A DNA stretch of 48,158 nt from Acidobacteriota bacterium (GTDB lineage: Bacteria; Acidobacteriota; Terriglobia; Bryobacterales; Bryobacteraceae). The stretch is from positions 1 through 48,158 of the forward strand of contig JACQZS010000224.1 of assembly GCA_016213725.1 (NCBI GenBank), in the 5' to 3' direction. A model generated the notes under the pieces. That model did no database searches. It was not told the origin of the DNA and saw only the letters and a list, made by a program, of their open reading frames with translations. The first letter of the stretch is position 1. The number at the start of each line of letters is the position of its first letter. Both the position numbers and the translations under genes were made by a program. Positions 16,879 to 24,753 of this stretch are shown piece after piece.

Positions 16879-17621
16879 GCCGCGTCCTCCCGATCGCCGG
16901 AGCGGATGATCTTCAAGAACGCGTCCGTCAGATTCGCGCTGCCGGCGCGGTGGAGGAGTTCGGGGAGCGAGCCCTCATCCACGATGCGCCCTTTGTGCAG
17001 GAGCGCAATGCGGTCGCACAGATACTCCGCCTCGCCCATAATGTGCGTGGAGAACAGCACCGCGCGGCCTGCCGCCCGCTCACGCCGGATGGCCTCCACG
17101 ATGAACTGTCCGCTGACGATGTCCAAGGCGTTGGTTGGTTCGTCGAGAATCAGCAGATCGGGTTCGTGAAGGAATGCCCGGGCGATGTTGGCGCGCTGCC
17201 GCTGGCCGGATGAGAGAGTGCTGCATGGCCTCTCCGCATACGCCTCCATCTCCAGCTCGCTGATCAGTTTCTGAATCCGCCCGCTCAGTGCCGGTTCCGT
17301 CATGCCGTAAAGCCGCCCAAAGTACTGCAGCGCTTCTCTCGGATTCAGCCGTTGATAGAGCTGCGTGTCGCCCGAATGAAAGCCGATAGCCTGTTTTGCA
17401 GCCAAAGGATCGTCGGAGAGGTTCTGGCCGTTGATGTAGACAGCCCCTGAGTCCGGTTCGAGGATGCCTGCGATCATCCGCAGAATTGTTGTCTTGCCCG
17501 CGCCATTGGGCCCGAGCAAGCCCACCACTTCACCGGCATTCACGTGCAGGCTCACCTGGTCTACCGCGACGACGTTGCCAAAGCGGCGGGTGAGCGAGTC
17601 TGCATAGAAGGTGGGGATCAT
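16875..17621 (-). CDS. ABC transporter ATP-binding protein (NatA-like)
   Basis: A 248-aa ATPase with all expected motifs: Walker A GPNGAGKTT (~37-45), Q-loop region, signature LSSGQRQRANIARA, Walker B LLILDEPTNALD, and switch histidine in STHIMGEAEYLC. It resembles NatA, the ATPase of Na+-exporting and related ABC-2 systems. It overlaps the permease/protease gene by 4 nt downstream and the SDR gene by 4 nt upstream, so the three are almost certainly translated from one message. One odd point is the Q-loop area, which reads FHSGDTQLYQRLNPREAL, similar to canonical NatA apart from local substitutions. The ATG at 17621 is fixed by the overlap. Confidence 0.92.
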   Translation of the reverse strand: MIPTFYADSLTRRFGNVVAVDQVSLHVNAGEVVGLLGPNGAGKTTILRMIAGILEPDSGAVYINGQNLSDDPLAAKQAIGFHSGDTQLYQRLNPREALQYFGRLYGMTEPALSGRIQKLISELEMEAYAERPCSTLSSGQRQRANIARAFLHEPDLLILDEPTNALDIVSGQFIVEAIRRERAAGRAVLFSTHIMGEAEYLCDRIALLHKGRIVDEGSLPELLHRAGSANLTDAFLKIIRSGDREDAA

Positions 17622-18367
17622 TTCATCGTCCAGTGGTCGATCACGAATTCCGCCTTCTCTTCATTCCACGTCCCGAACTTGGATGCCATCTGCCCGCCAT
17701 CGATCAACAATGTGGCGCCGGTGATGAACGACGCCAGCGGCGAGGCGAGGAATGCAATCGCGTGGGCGACCTCTTCCGGCTGCCCACCGCGCCCCAAGGG
17801 GATGTGACGGAAGTACTCCTTGAGATGGACTGGCTGCTGAAACTGATCCTCAGTCAGGCGCGTGCGGATCAGGCCCGGACACACCGCATTCACCCGGATC
17901 CCATACGGGCCGAGCTCTCCCGCGGCCGTATGCAGCAATCCCAGGATGCCCGCCTTCGTGGCATTGTACGCGCTCAAGCCCGGTTCGCCGTCGTAGGAAT
18001 TGGTGGATGCCGTGATGACGATGCTGCCGTTGCGCCGGGGCTTCATCTGGGCCGCCGCGCAGCGGAGGGTGTGGAAGACCCCGCCCAGATTCAGCGCCAG
18101 CAGCTTCTCCCAGTCAGGCACGGTCGTCTCATCCAGGGGCGCGAACACCGCTCCGCCGGCATTGGCAACCACCACGTCCACCGGTCCGGCCCGCTCAAAG
18201 GCCGCCTGCAAGGATTCGGGGTTTGTCACATCCACTGGCGGGTTTGCCTCCAGATCAGCTGAGAACACCTCCGCACCGCATGCCCGCAATGCCTCCACCG
18301 CGGCCCGGCCGATTCCGTTGCTGCCGCCGGTCACCAGAGCCCTCTGCCCGCTCAAATCGATCCTCAT
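17618..18367 (-). CDS. Short-chain dehydrogenase/reductase (classical SDR)
   Basis: A 249-aa NAD(P)-dependent oxidoreductase. Seen are the cofactor motif TGGSNGIG (13-20), an acidic residue after beta2 (FSADLE) that favours NAD+, NAG at ~69-71, the catalytic Ser121, and YNATK (Tyr134, Lys138), followed by PGLIRTRLTEDQF. Length and order match classical cytoplasmic SDRs acting on sugars, alcohols or keto acids; the substrate is not defined. The frame is open to 18436, but the ATG at 18367 gives the canonical N-terminus. It is the first gene of the SDR-ATPase-permease/protease operon. Why a dehydrogenase is coupled to this exporter is not evident from sequence. Confidence 0.88.
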   Translation of the reverse strand: MRIDLSGQRALVTGGSNGIGRAAVEALRACGAEVFSADLEANPPVDVTNPESLQAAFERAGPVDVVVANAGGAVFAPLDETTVPDWEKLLALNLGGVFHTLRCAAAQMKPRRNGSIVITASTNSYDGEPGLSAYNATKAGILGLLHTAAGELGPYGIRVNAVCPGLIRTRLTEDQFQQPVHLKEYFRHIPLGRGGQPEEVAHAIAFLASPLASFITGATLLIDGGQMASKFGTWNEEKAEFVIDHWTMK

Positions 18368-18435
18368 GCGAGACGATTGTACCGGGAATGACGAGGCGGC
18401 GCGGGGGCGGGCTGTGCCAAACTTAGTATTTTGCA

Positions 18436-19149
18436 ATGAATCCGCAGGTCAAAATCGAACTCGCCAGCGAACGCAAGATCCGCACTCGCAACAAGGGCTA
18501 CTATCGCGTCAACCACTGGCCCATCTGGATCTTTGTCTTCTTCCTAATTCCCGGGCCGTTCACCTTCCGCCTCTTCGCGGAAGGTTTTGGCGGCCCCATG
18601 GTGTACTGGCTGCTGGCCGTGCTCATCGGAACGGCCATTGCCGGCATGCGTGGCCGCCTGCCCGGCTGTGAGCCGGCCCCGTACATCATCCGCTTCACGG
18701 AAGACCGTCCCAACCCGCTCTATCGCCGCATCTGCTACACCTTCGCCTGGGGCGCCGCCATCAGCTACGGGCTGTTGAATATCACGGGCCTCCTGGTGGC
18801 CGTCTTCACGGGCAAGTGGATGATGAAGCAGATCTACTGGTACGGCTACTTCCCAATAGTCGTCCCCGTTTGGATTCTCGGCGCCCTGGGCAAGCTTCCC
18901 CGCGTGAAGCCCTCCACCTCCGGCGAAGGCCACGAAAGGCGCTATTTCTACGGCACAGTGTGGGCCATGTGTATCGGTCAGCCCATTCTTTGGATTCTCT
19001 GGAAGACCCTGCCGCGCACGCACACCTCAGATGTCATCGAACTCTGCGTCTTTATCGGCGTGCTCGCCTTCGTAGGCTATCTCAGCTACCGCGGCGTGCT
19101 GCCGCGCACCCGCCAGATCGTGCCCGGCGAGATAGCGGCACTCGACTAA
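18436..19149 (+). CDS. Polytopic membrane protein of unknown function
   Basis: A 237-aa protein with about five or six hydrophobic segments (PIWIFVFFLIPGPFTFRLF, VYWLLAVLIGTAIAG, FAWGAAISYGLLNITGLLVAVF, YFPIVVPVWILGAL, AMCIGQPILWILW, VIELCVFIGVLAFVGYLSY). The N-terminus is charged and the linker after PGCEPAPYIIRFTEDRPNPLYRR looks cytoplasmic. I recognise no family or motif. A TAGTAT hexamer lies only 6 nt before the ATG and there is no Shine-Dalgarno, so the transcript may be leaderless. It stands alone: divergent from the SDR operon and convergent, 2 nt apart, with phosphoglucomutase. Confidence 0.72.
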   Translation: MNPQVKIELASERKIRTRNKGYYRVNHWPIWIFVFFLIPGPFTFRLFAEGFGGPMVYWLLAVLIGTAIAGMRGRLPGCEPAPYIIRFTEDRPNPLYRRICYTFAWGAAISYGLLNITGLLVAVFTGKWMMKQIYWYGYFPIVVPVWILGALGKLPRVKPSTSGEGHERRYFYGTVWAMCIGQPILWILWKTLPRTHTSDVIELCVFIGVLAFVGYLSYRGVLPRTRQIVPGEIAALD

Positions 19150-19151
19150 AC

Positions 19152-20792
19152 TTACGCCAGCGCCCTCAGCACCAGTTCCCGCGCCTCACCCACAATGGCG
19201 TTCAGATGCGTCTCGCTCACGTAGCTCTCGGCGTACAGCTTGTAGATGTTCTCCGTGCCCGACGGCCGCGCGGCGAACCAGCCGTTTTTCGTCGTCACCT
19301 TCAATCCGCCGATGGCCGCGCCGTTGCCCGGCGCCGCAGTGAGTTTGTCCGCGATATCATCGCCCGCCAGCGTCGCATCCGTCACTGCCAGCGGTGACAG
19401 CTTTCCGAGTTTCGACTTCTGCTCCGGAGTCGCAGGCGAATCAATGCGCGTGTAATAGGACGTTCCGAACTGCGCCTCAATCTCGCAGTAGTGCTCTCCC
19501 GGATCCTTGCCAGTGCGCGCCGTGATCTCGCAGGCCAGCAGGCCGAGAATGAGGCCGTCCTTGTCCGTGGTCCACACCGAGCCGTCGCGCCGCAGGAAAC
19601 TGGCCCCGGCGCTCTCTTCGCCGCCAAAGCACAGGGTGCCGTCGTATAGCCCCGGCGCGAACCACTTGAAACCCACCGGCACCTCGCACACCGGCCGCTG
19701 CAGATTCGCGCAAACGCGGTCAATCAGCCCGCTCGACACCAGCGTCTTGCCGATTGGCGTGGTTGTGCCCCACTCGGGGCGATTCGAGGCCAGATAGCGG
19801 ATGGCAGCGCACAGATAGTGGTTCGGGTTCATGAGGCCGGAAGACGGCGTGACAATGCCGTGCCGGTCTGCATCGGGGTCGTTTGCGAAGGCGATGTCGT
19901 AGCGATCCTTCAGGCGCACCAGCCCAGCCATGGCCGAGGGGCTCGAACAGTCCATGCGGATCTTGCCGTCATGATCCACGCTCATGAAGGCGAAGCGCGG
20001 GTCCACGGCCGGGTTCACCACATGCAGGTCCAGGTTGAACGCCGCCGCAATCTCGCTCCAGTAGTGCACCGCCGCTCCGCCCAGCGGATCGATGCCGATC
20101 TGGAGGCCGGAAGCAGCCACGGACTCGAGGTCGATGACTGCGCCCAGGTCTTTGATATACGCCGGGCGGTAGTCGATCTGCTGAATCAGCCCTGATCTCA
20201 TGGCCGACTCAAATGTCACCCGCGACACGCCGGCGTTTCCTGCGCGCAGCAGCTCGTTCGCGCGCTTCTGAATTGTGGCGGTGACATCGGACTCCGCCGG
20301 ACCGCCGTTCGGCGGATTGTACTTGATGCCGCCATCGGCCGGAGGATTGTGCGACGGGGTGATGATGATGCCGTCGCTGAGCCCGGACGTCTTCCCGCGG
20401 TTGGCCGCCAGGATGGCGTGAGAGACCACCGGTGTCGGCGTAAAGCCGCCCTCGGCCTGAATGACGGCGTGCACGCCATTGGCCGCCAGCACTTCCACTG
20501 CTGTGCGCTGCGCCGCGGCAGAGAGGGCATGCGTATCCATGCCCAGGTACAACAACCCCGAGTAGCCCTCCGCCTGGCGGTATTCGCAGATAGCTTGCGT
20601 GATCGCCAGGATGTGCGCTTCGGTGAAGGTCGAGTTCAACGAAGTACCCCGATGTCCGCTGGTCCCAAAGCTCACCGCCTGGTTGGGATCGGAGGTGTCG
20701 GGCCGGCCCGAGTAGTAGTTCGACTCCAACGCTTCGACGTCAATCAGCAGTTCTTTCGGAGCTGGCTTGCCGGCCAGCGGATGCAGTGCCAT
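19152..20792 (-). CDS. pgm: Phosphoglucomutase (alpha-D-glucose phosphate-specific)
   Basis: Interconverts glucose-1-phosphate and glucose-6-phosphate in the cytoplasm, linking glycogen or polysaccharide turnover to glycolysis. The 546-aa product has the full set of bacterial Pgm motifs: SFGTSGHRG near residue 41, the phosphoserine loop TPSHNP (Ser147), the metal loop NDPDADRHG near 300, the sugar-binding GGEESAG, and the phosphate-binding RPSGTE near the C-terminus. Length matches the ~546-residue E. coli-type enzyme. It is transcribed on its own, convergent with the membrane protein gene and divergent from the aldo/keto-reductase-like gene. No unusual change is visible. Confidence 0.96.
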   Translation of the reverse strand: MALHPLAGKPAPKELLIDVEALESNYYSGRPDTSDPNQAVSFGTSGHRGTSLNSTFTEAHILAITQAICEYRQAEGYSGLLYLGMDTHALSAAAQRTAVEVLAANGVHAVIQAEGGFTPTPVVSHAILAANRGKTSGLSDGIIITPSHNPPADGGIKYNPPNGGPAESDVTATIQKRANELLRAGNAGVSRVTFESAMRSGLIQQIDYRPAYIKDLGAVIDLESVAASGLQIGIDPLGGAAVHYWSEIAAAFNLDLHVVNPAVDPRFAFMSVDHDGKIRMDCSSPSAMAGLVRLKDRYDIAFANDPDADRHGIVTPSSGLMNPNHYLCAAIRYLASNRPEWGTTTPIGKTLVSSGLIDRVCANLQRPVCEVPVGFKWFAPGLYDGTLCFGGEESAGASFLRRDGSVWTTDKDGLILGLLACEITARTGKDPGEHYCEIEAQFGTSYYTRIDSPATPEQKSKLGKLSPLAVTDATLAGDDIADKLTAAPGNGAAIGGLKVTTKNGWFAARPSGTENIYKLYAESYVSETHLNAIVGEARELVLRALA

Positions 20793-20812
20793 ACCGCCAT
20801 CATAGTCGGCTG

Positions 20813-20841
20813 TTGCGGCTGCTGGCCGCAGGGTGTATAAA
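20813..20841 (+). promoter_or_regulatory. Candidate sigma70 promoter upstream of the aldo/keto-reductase-like gene
   Basis: TTGCGG (20813-20818) and TATAAA (20836-20841) are exactly 17 nt apart. The predicted start near 20848 leaves a leader of about 26 nt containing an AAGAGG ribosome site (20863-20868). Confidence 0.5.
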
Positions 20842-20873
20842 TGCAGACAGTCTTGTCCGTTTAAGAGGCATCC

Positions 20874-21773
20874 ATGACGAATACCCGCCGAGCGTTCCTC
20901 TCCTCCTCAACTGCTCTCGCCGCCGCCGCGGCCACCTCCGCCGCGCCGCCGCTGCCCACCGTGCAGTTCGGCGGAAAGCACGAGATCAGCCGCCTGCTGA
21001 TCGGCACCAATCCGCTCATGGGCTATTCGCACCACAACAAGATCCTCGACCAGTGCATGCGCGAGTGGATGACGCCCGATAGGCGCATCGAAACTGTGCT
21101 GGCAGCCGAGCGCGCCGGCATTACCACCTGGCAGCTGCACTACCACAAGGACACCATCGACATCCTCAAAGGCATCCGTGAGCGCGGCTCCAAAATGAAG
21201 GTCTTCCTGCTGAGCGATTTCGAGTTGCACAAGGATTTCAGCATGATTCCTGAGGTGGCGAAGCTGGGCTTCATCGGAATGGCCCACCATGGCAACCGCA
21301 CGGACGAGGCCTTCCGCACGAAGAGCATGGACCGCGTGCTCGAGTTCGTCAAGCGGGTCAGGGAAACCGGAATCATGGCGGGCGTCTCCACGCACAATCC
21401 CAAAGTCGTGGAGTGGATCGACGAAATGGGCTGGCCGGTGGACTACTACATGACGTGCCTCTACGGCGCCAGCCGTACCCCGGAGGAGACGCGCGCGCTT
21501 TGCAATGGTGAGCGGGGACTCGGTGAGGCGTTTCTCGAGAAGGACCCTGAACGCATGCTGGCCGTCGTGCGCAAAACACGCAAACCCTGCCTGGCATTCA
21601 AACTCCTCGGCGCAGGCCGCGCCGGTTACGACAAGCCGCAGGTGGCGCAGGCCTTCAAGTTTGCCTACGCAAACATGAAGCCCGGCGACGCGGCCATCGT
21701 CGGCATGTGGCCCAAGTTCAAGGACGAGATCGCCGAGAACTGCGCCATCGTGCGCGAACTGCACGCCAGCTAG
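20874..21773 (+). CDS. Exported aldo/keto-reductase-like TIM-barrel protein
   Basis: A 299-aa protein with a twin-arginine-like export signal (NTRRAFLSSSTALAAAAATSAA). The mature part runs EISRLLIGTNPLMGYSHHNK, then alternating beta-alpha units (GITTWQLHY, VFLLSDFEL, IGMAHHGNRTDEA, GIMAGVSTHNP, PVDYYMTCLYG, PCLAFKLLGAGRAGY, DAAIVGMWPKF), consistent with an aldo/keto reductase-like barrel. I do not see the classical Asp-Tyr-Lys-His tetrad in its usual spacing, so NADPH-dependent reduction cannot be claimed, and an exported NADPH enzyme would be odd. AAGAGG lies 5 nt before the ATG. Its last 4 nt overlap the convergent ADOP gene. Substrate unknown. Confidence 0.7.
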   Translation: MTNTRRAFLSSSTALAAAAATSAAPPLPTVQFGGKHEISRLLIGTNPLMGYSHHNKILDQCMREWMTPDRRIETVLAAERAGITTWQLHYHKDTIDILKGIRERGSKMKVFLLSDFELHKDFSMIPEVAKLGFIGMAHHGNRTDEAFRTKSMDRVLEFVKRVRETGIMAGVSTHNPKVVEWIDEMGWPVDYYMTCLYGASRTPEETRALCNGERGLGEAFLEKDPERMLAVVRKTRKPCLAFKLLGAGRAGYDKPQVAQAFKFAYANMKPGDAAIVGMWPKFKDEIAENCAIVRELHAS

Positions 21774-24346
21774 TCCTGCCGCAACACCAGCCACGGATCG
21801 GTGCGCGATGCGCGCCATGCCGGCGCCGCGGCCGCCAGCGCGGCGATGCCGCCCATCAGAGAGCAGGCGATGAGGAAGGCCGCGGGGTCCGTTGCGCTCA
21901 CGCCGAAAACAAGCGCTTCCGCGAATCGCGACAGCACTGCGCAGCCGGCCAAACCGGCCGCCACGCCTCCCGACAGCAGCCAGGCGAACCTGCCCAGCAC
22001 CGCCGTCACCACGCCGGCTGGCTGTGCGCCCAGTGCCATGCGAATGCCGATCTCCCGCGACCGCCGGCTCACCGAGACGGAAATCAGTCCGTAGAGCCCT
22101 ACCGCCGCCAATAGCGCCGTGAAGCTGCCCAGTCCGCTCAACGATGACGCGACCAGGCGTTCGCGGGAGAGTGCGCGGTCCAAGTGCTTCTCCATCGTGT
22201 CCGGCACAAACGGCAGTTCCCGGTCCACGTCCCGGAACGCGCCACGCACGGCGCCCAGGATCGCCTCCGGCGGCGGCCCGGTGCGCGCGTACAGAGTGAT
22301 GAGCCGCTGATAGTCAGCCGCCAGCGGCAAGTACACGCATGGCGCGATCTGCGTTTCGCGGAAATTCCGCATGCGTCCGTCGCGCACCACGCCGACCACG
22401 GTGAACTGCTGCTTCGTGCGCGGCAATACGAGAGTCCGGCCCAGAGGGCTGTGGCCCGGCCAGAAGCGCTCCGCCATCTGTTCGTTGATGACCACCGACG
22501 CCGTTTCGGTGTCGCGCAGGTCGCGCCCCTGCCGAAGGGGCAAGCCTGCGGCCGCGAAGTACCGCGAAGTGACGGTATTCACCTGCACATTCGCTGTCGC
22601 GCCGTTCACCGTCACGTCTCGCGCGCCGCGAAAGCCGCCTAGCGGCACCGTCTTGACGTATGCCGCGTCCTCCACGCCGGGCAACTCGCGCACGCGCCGC
22701 AACAGTTCGGCGAGCATCCGCTGGCCCCGCATCTCGTCGTATCCGGCGGAGAGCAGATCCACGTCCGCCATCAGCGTGCGGCCCGCGCGGAACATCGGGT
22801 CCGACGCCTGAATCCGGTCCATCGTCCGCTGGAACAGGCTCGCGCCAGTCAGCGCCACCAGGCAGATGGCCACCTGGGCGGAGACGAGCGCGTCCGCCAG
22901 CCCCATCCGACGCCCGCCGGCAGTGCGCGTCCCGCCCACGATCAATGCCAGCACATCGCAGCGCCACGCCTGCCTCAGCGGGGCTATGCCTGCCAGCAGC
23001 GCCGTCGCGATGCCCACTGCCGCCGCGAAGCCCGCCACGCGGAGGTTCATGCTCAAGTCGAGATTCAAGGGCAGTCCGAACGGAGATTCAAAGCGTCGCA
23101 GGGCCGTGATCATCAGCACGGCCGTCAGAAGGCCTGCCGCCGCACCGGCAGCCGCCAGCAGTCCCGACTCCAGCAACAGAGTGCGTGCCAGCCTCGCCCG
23201 CCCCGCGCCGATCGCCACTTGGATGCCGAACTCCCGCTGCCGGCGCACCGCGCGCCCCAGCAGCAGATTAGCCACGTTGAAGCACGCCATCAGGAACGTC
23301 AGTCCCGCCACCGCCGCCAGCACCGTCAGGTAGTTCCTGACCGACTCCCGGCGATCCGGCCAAAACCGCGCCTGCTGAGTCGGCAGCACCACGGGCCTGA
23401 ACTTCCACACGTCCACCGGATGCGCCGCGTAGAAGCGTTCCGATACGGCCTCGGCCTCGCTCTTCGCCCGCTCGAGCGTGGCACCCGGGCGGAGCCGCCC
23501 CGTTACCAGCATCCAGTGGCTGCCCGCGTTGGAGAAGGGCAGCACCGGGAACACTGCACGTGCGCTGGCCGGAATCCATAGCTGAGGCGGCTTGCCCCAG
23601 TCGAGCACCACGCTCTGGAAGGAACTTGGAATCACGCCGATCACAGTGAACACCTGCGCGTTGATCACCAGCGTGCGGCCCGGGACGCCGGGATCCGCGC
23701 CGAACCTTTCCTTCCACAGTTGTTCACCGAGAATCGCCACTTGTCCGTCCTCGGGGCGGAACGTGCGTCCCAGCAGCGGCTGCACGCGAAGCATCGCGAA
23801 GTAGTTGTTGCTCACCAACTCCGTTACCAAACGCTCTGTTGATTCGCCCAGCCGCGCGTTTACCGGAATGCGCGAGTACGCCGCCAGCGTTTCAAACGAC
23901 TGCGCCTGGCTCCGCAGCATCTCGTAGTGGGGCCAGGCGTGGCTGCTGAACGTCGCCCGGCGGTCGTCGCTCTTCTGATATATGCTCACCAGAGCGTCCG
24001 CATCCGGCACGCGCAGCGTACGAAAAAAGATCGCGTCGGCGACGGAATAAACCGCCGACGCAGCGCCAATGCCGATTCCGAGCGAAACCACTGCCGCCAC
24101 GCTCGCCACCGGTGTGCGACACAGGCTCCTCAGCGCCAAATGCAGATCCCGAGCCCAGCCCTCCAGTGAGGGCCAGCCCCAACTCTCCCGGGCAGCTTCC
24201 CGCACCAGTTCCACATTCCCGAACTCGGCTCGCCCGGCCCCGTCCGCCTCCATCATCTCCAGATGGAAGCGGATCTCCTCGTCCAACTCGCGTTCGAATT
24301 CAGCGCGGCGGCGCAGTGCCCGGAGTTTGTTCCAGAGCCGCCGCAT
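21770..24346 (-). CDS. ADOP-type ABC permease (MacB-like, duplicated)
   Basis: An 858-aa permease of the acidobacterial duplicated orphan permease family: two MacB_PCD/FtsX units in one chain. After a cytoplasmic N-terminal domain (ELDEEIRFHLEMME) comes the first membrane segment (VAAVVSLGIGIGAASAVYSVADAI), a periplasmic domain, and a three-helix FtsX block (~340-480). The second half repeats this and ends in a FtsX block with SVSRRSREIGIRMALGAQPAGVV. No ATPase lies nearby, which is normal for this family and the reason they are called orphans. MacB relatives couple ATP hydrolysis to periplasmic movements rather than transport substrates directly. It overlaps the PadR gene by 1 nt, the usual pairing. 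Confidence 0.9.
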   Translation of the reverse strand: MRRLWNKLRALRRRAEFERELDEEIRFHLEMMEADGAGRAEFGNVELVREAARESWGWPSLEGWARDLHLALRSLCRTPVASVAAVVSLGIGIGAASAVYSVADAIFFRTLRVPDADALVSIYQKSDDRRATFSSHAWPHYEMLRSQAQSFETLAAYSRIPVNARLGESTERLVTELVSNNYFAMLRVQPLLGRTFRPEDGQVAILGEQLWKERFGADPGVPGRTLVINAQVFTVIGVIPSSFQSVVLDWGKPPQLWIPASARAVFPVLPFSNAGSHWMLVTGRLRPGATLERAKSEAEAVSERFYAAHPVDVWKFRPVVLPTQQARFWPDRRESVRNYLTVLAAVAGLTFLMACFNVANLLLGRAVRRQREFGIQVAIGAGRARLARTLLLESGLLAAAGAAAGLLTAVLMITALRRFESPFGLPLNLDLSMNLRVAGFAAAVGIATALLAGIAPLRQAWRCDVLALIVGGTRTAGGRRMGLADALVSAQVAICLVALTGASLFQRTMDRIQASDPMFRAGRTLMADVDLLSAGYDEMRGQRMLAELLRRVRELPGVEDAAYVKTVPLGGFRGARDVTVNGATANVQVNTVTSRYFAAAGLPLRQGRDLRDTETASVVINEQMAERFWPGHSPLGRTLVLPRTKQQFTVVGVVRDGRMRNFRETQIAPCVYLPLAADYQRLITLYARTGPPPEAILGAVRGAFRDVDRELPFVPDTMEKHLDRALSRERLVASSLSGLGSFTALLAAVGLYGLISVSVSRRSREIGIRMALGAQPAGVVTAVLGRFAWLLSGGVAAGLAGCAVLSRFAEALVFGVSATDPAAFLIACSLMGGIAALAAAAPAWRASRTDPWLVLRQD

Positions 24347-24684
24347 CAGGCCGACTCCAGCACTTGCCCGATGGCTGCCACCATGCGCCGGAACTCTTCT
24401 GTTTCGCGGCTCAACTGCTTGCGGCCGTCCCTGGTCAGGCTATAGAACCGAGCCTTCCGGTTGGTTTCCGAAACGCCCCAGTCTGCGGTGACCCAGCCCT
24501 GCACCAATAGCCGTTGCAGCGCGGGATACAGCGAACCCTCGCCCACCTGCAATACATCGCTGGAAGTCTGCTTGATCCGCTGCGCGATAGCGTAGCCGTG
24601 GAGAGGTCCGCGAGCGAGAGTGCGCAATACCAGCATGTCCAGCGTTCCCCGCAGGAGGTCCAGTGTCACTGGGTCTGTTCCCAT
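24346..24684 (-). CDS. PadR-family transcriptional regulator
   Basis: A 112-aa PadR regulator: DLLRGTLDMLVLRTLARGPLHGYAIAQRI, then the recognition helix and wing region EGSLYPALQRLLVQGWVTADW and ARFYSLT, the family's defining order. It belongs to the short PadR-s2 group with a brief C-terminal dimerisation helix. PadR genes fused by overlap to ADOP permeases are typical of Acidobacteria and probably repress the pair in response to a small molecule or antibiotic. The stop overlaps the permease ATG (TGATG). The frame is open to 24738, but the ATG at 24684 begins the family N-terminus (GTDPVTLDLLRG). No Shine-Dalgarno is properly spaced, so translation may be leaderless. Confidence 0.92.
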   Translation of the reverse strand: MGTDPVTLDLLRGTLDMLVLRTLARGPLHGYAIAQRIKQTSSDVLQVGEGSLYPALQRLLVQGWVTADWGVSETNRKARFYSLTRDGRKQLSRETEEFRRMVAAIGQVLESA

Positions 24685-24685
24685 A

Positions 24686-24707
24686 GAATATCGATACCTC
24701 GATATTC
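24686..24707. promoter_or_regulatory. Perfect 9-bp inverted repeat: probable PadR operator
   Basis: GAATATCGA (24686-24694) and TCGATATTC (24699-24707) are perfect complements around a 4-nt spacer. The site lies 1 nt upstream of the padR ATG and covers the predicted -10. A/T-rich dyads overlapping their own promoter are the usual PadR operator. Binding is inferred from position and symmetry. Confidence 0.75.
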
Positions 24708-24720
24708 GAAGGATACGCAA
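24691..24720 (-). promoter_or_regulatory. Candidate promoter of the padR-ADOP pair
   Basis: On the minus strand TTGCGT (24720-24715) and TATCGA (24696-24691) are 18 nt apart. The predicted transcription start falls at or next to the ATG at 24684, which would make the message leaderless. The operator dyad overlaps the -10. Confidence 0.4.
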
Positions 24721-24753
24721 GGAAGCCCACCCGGTCAAGCCGGGCAGCCGCCG

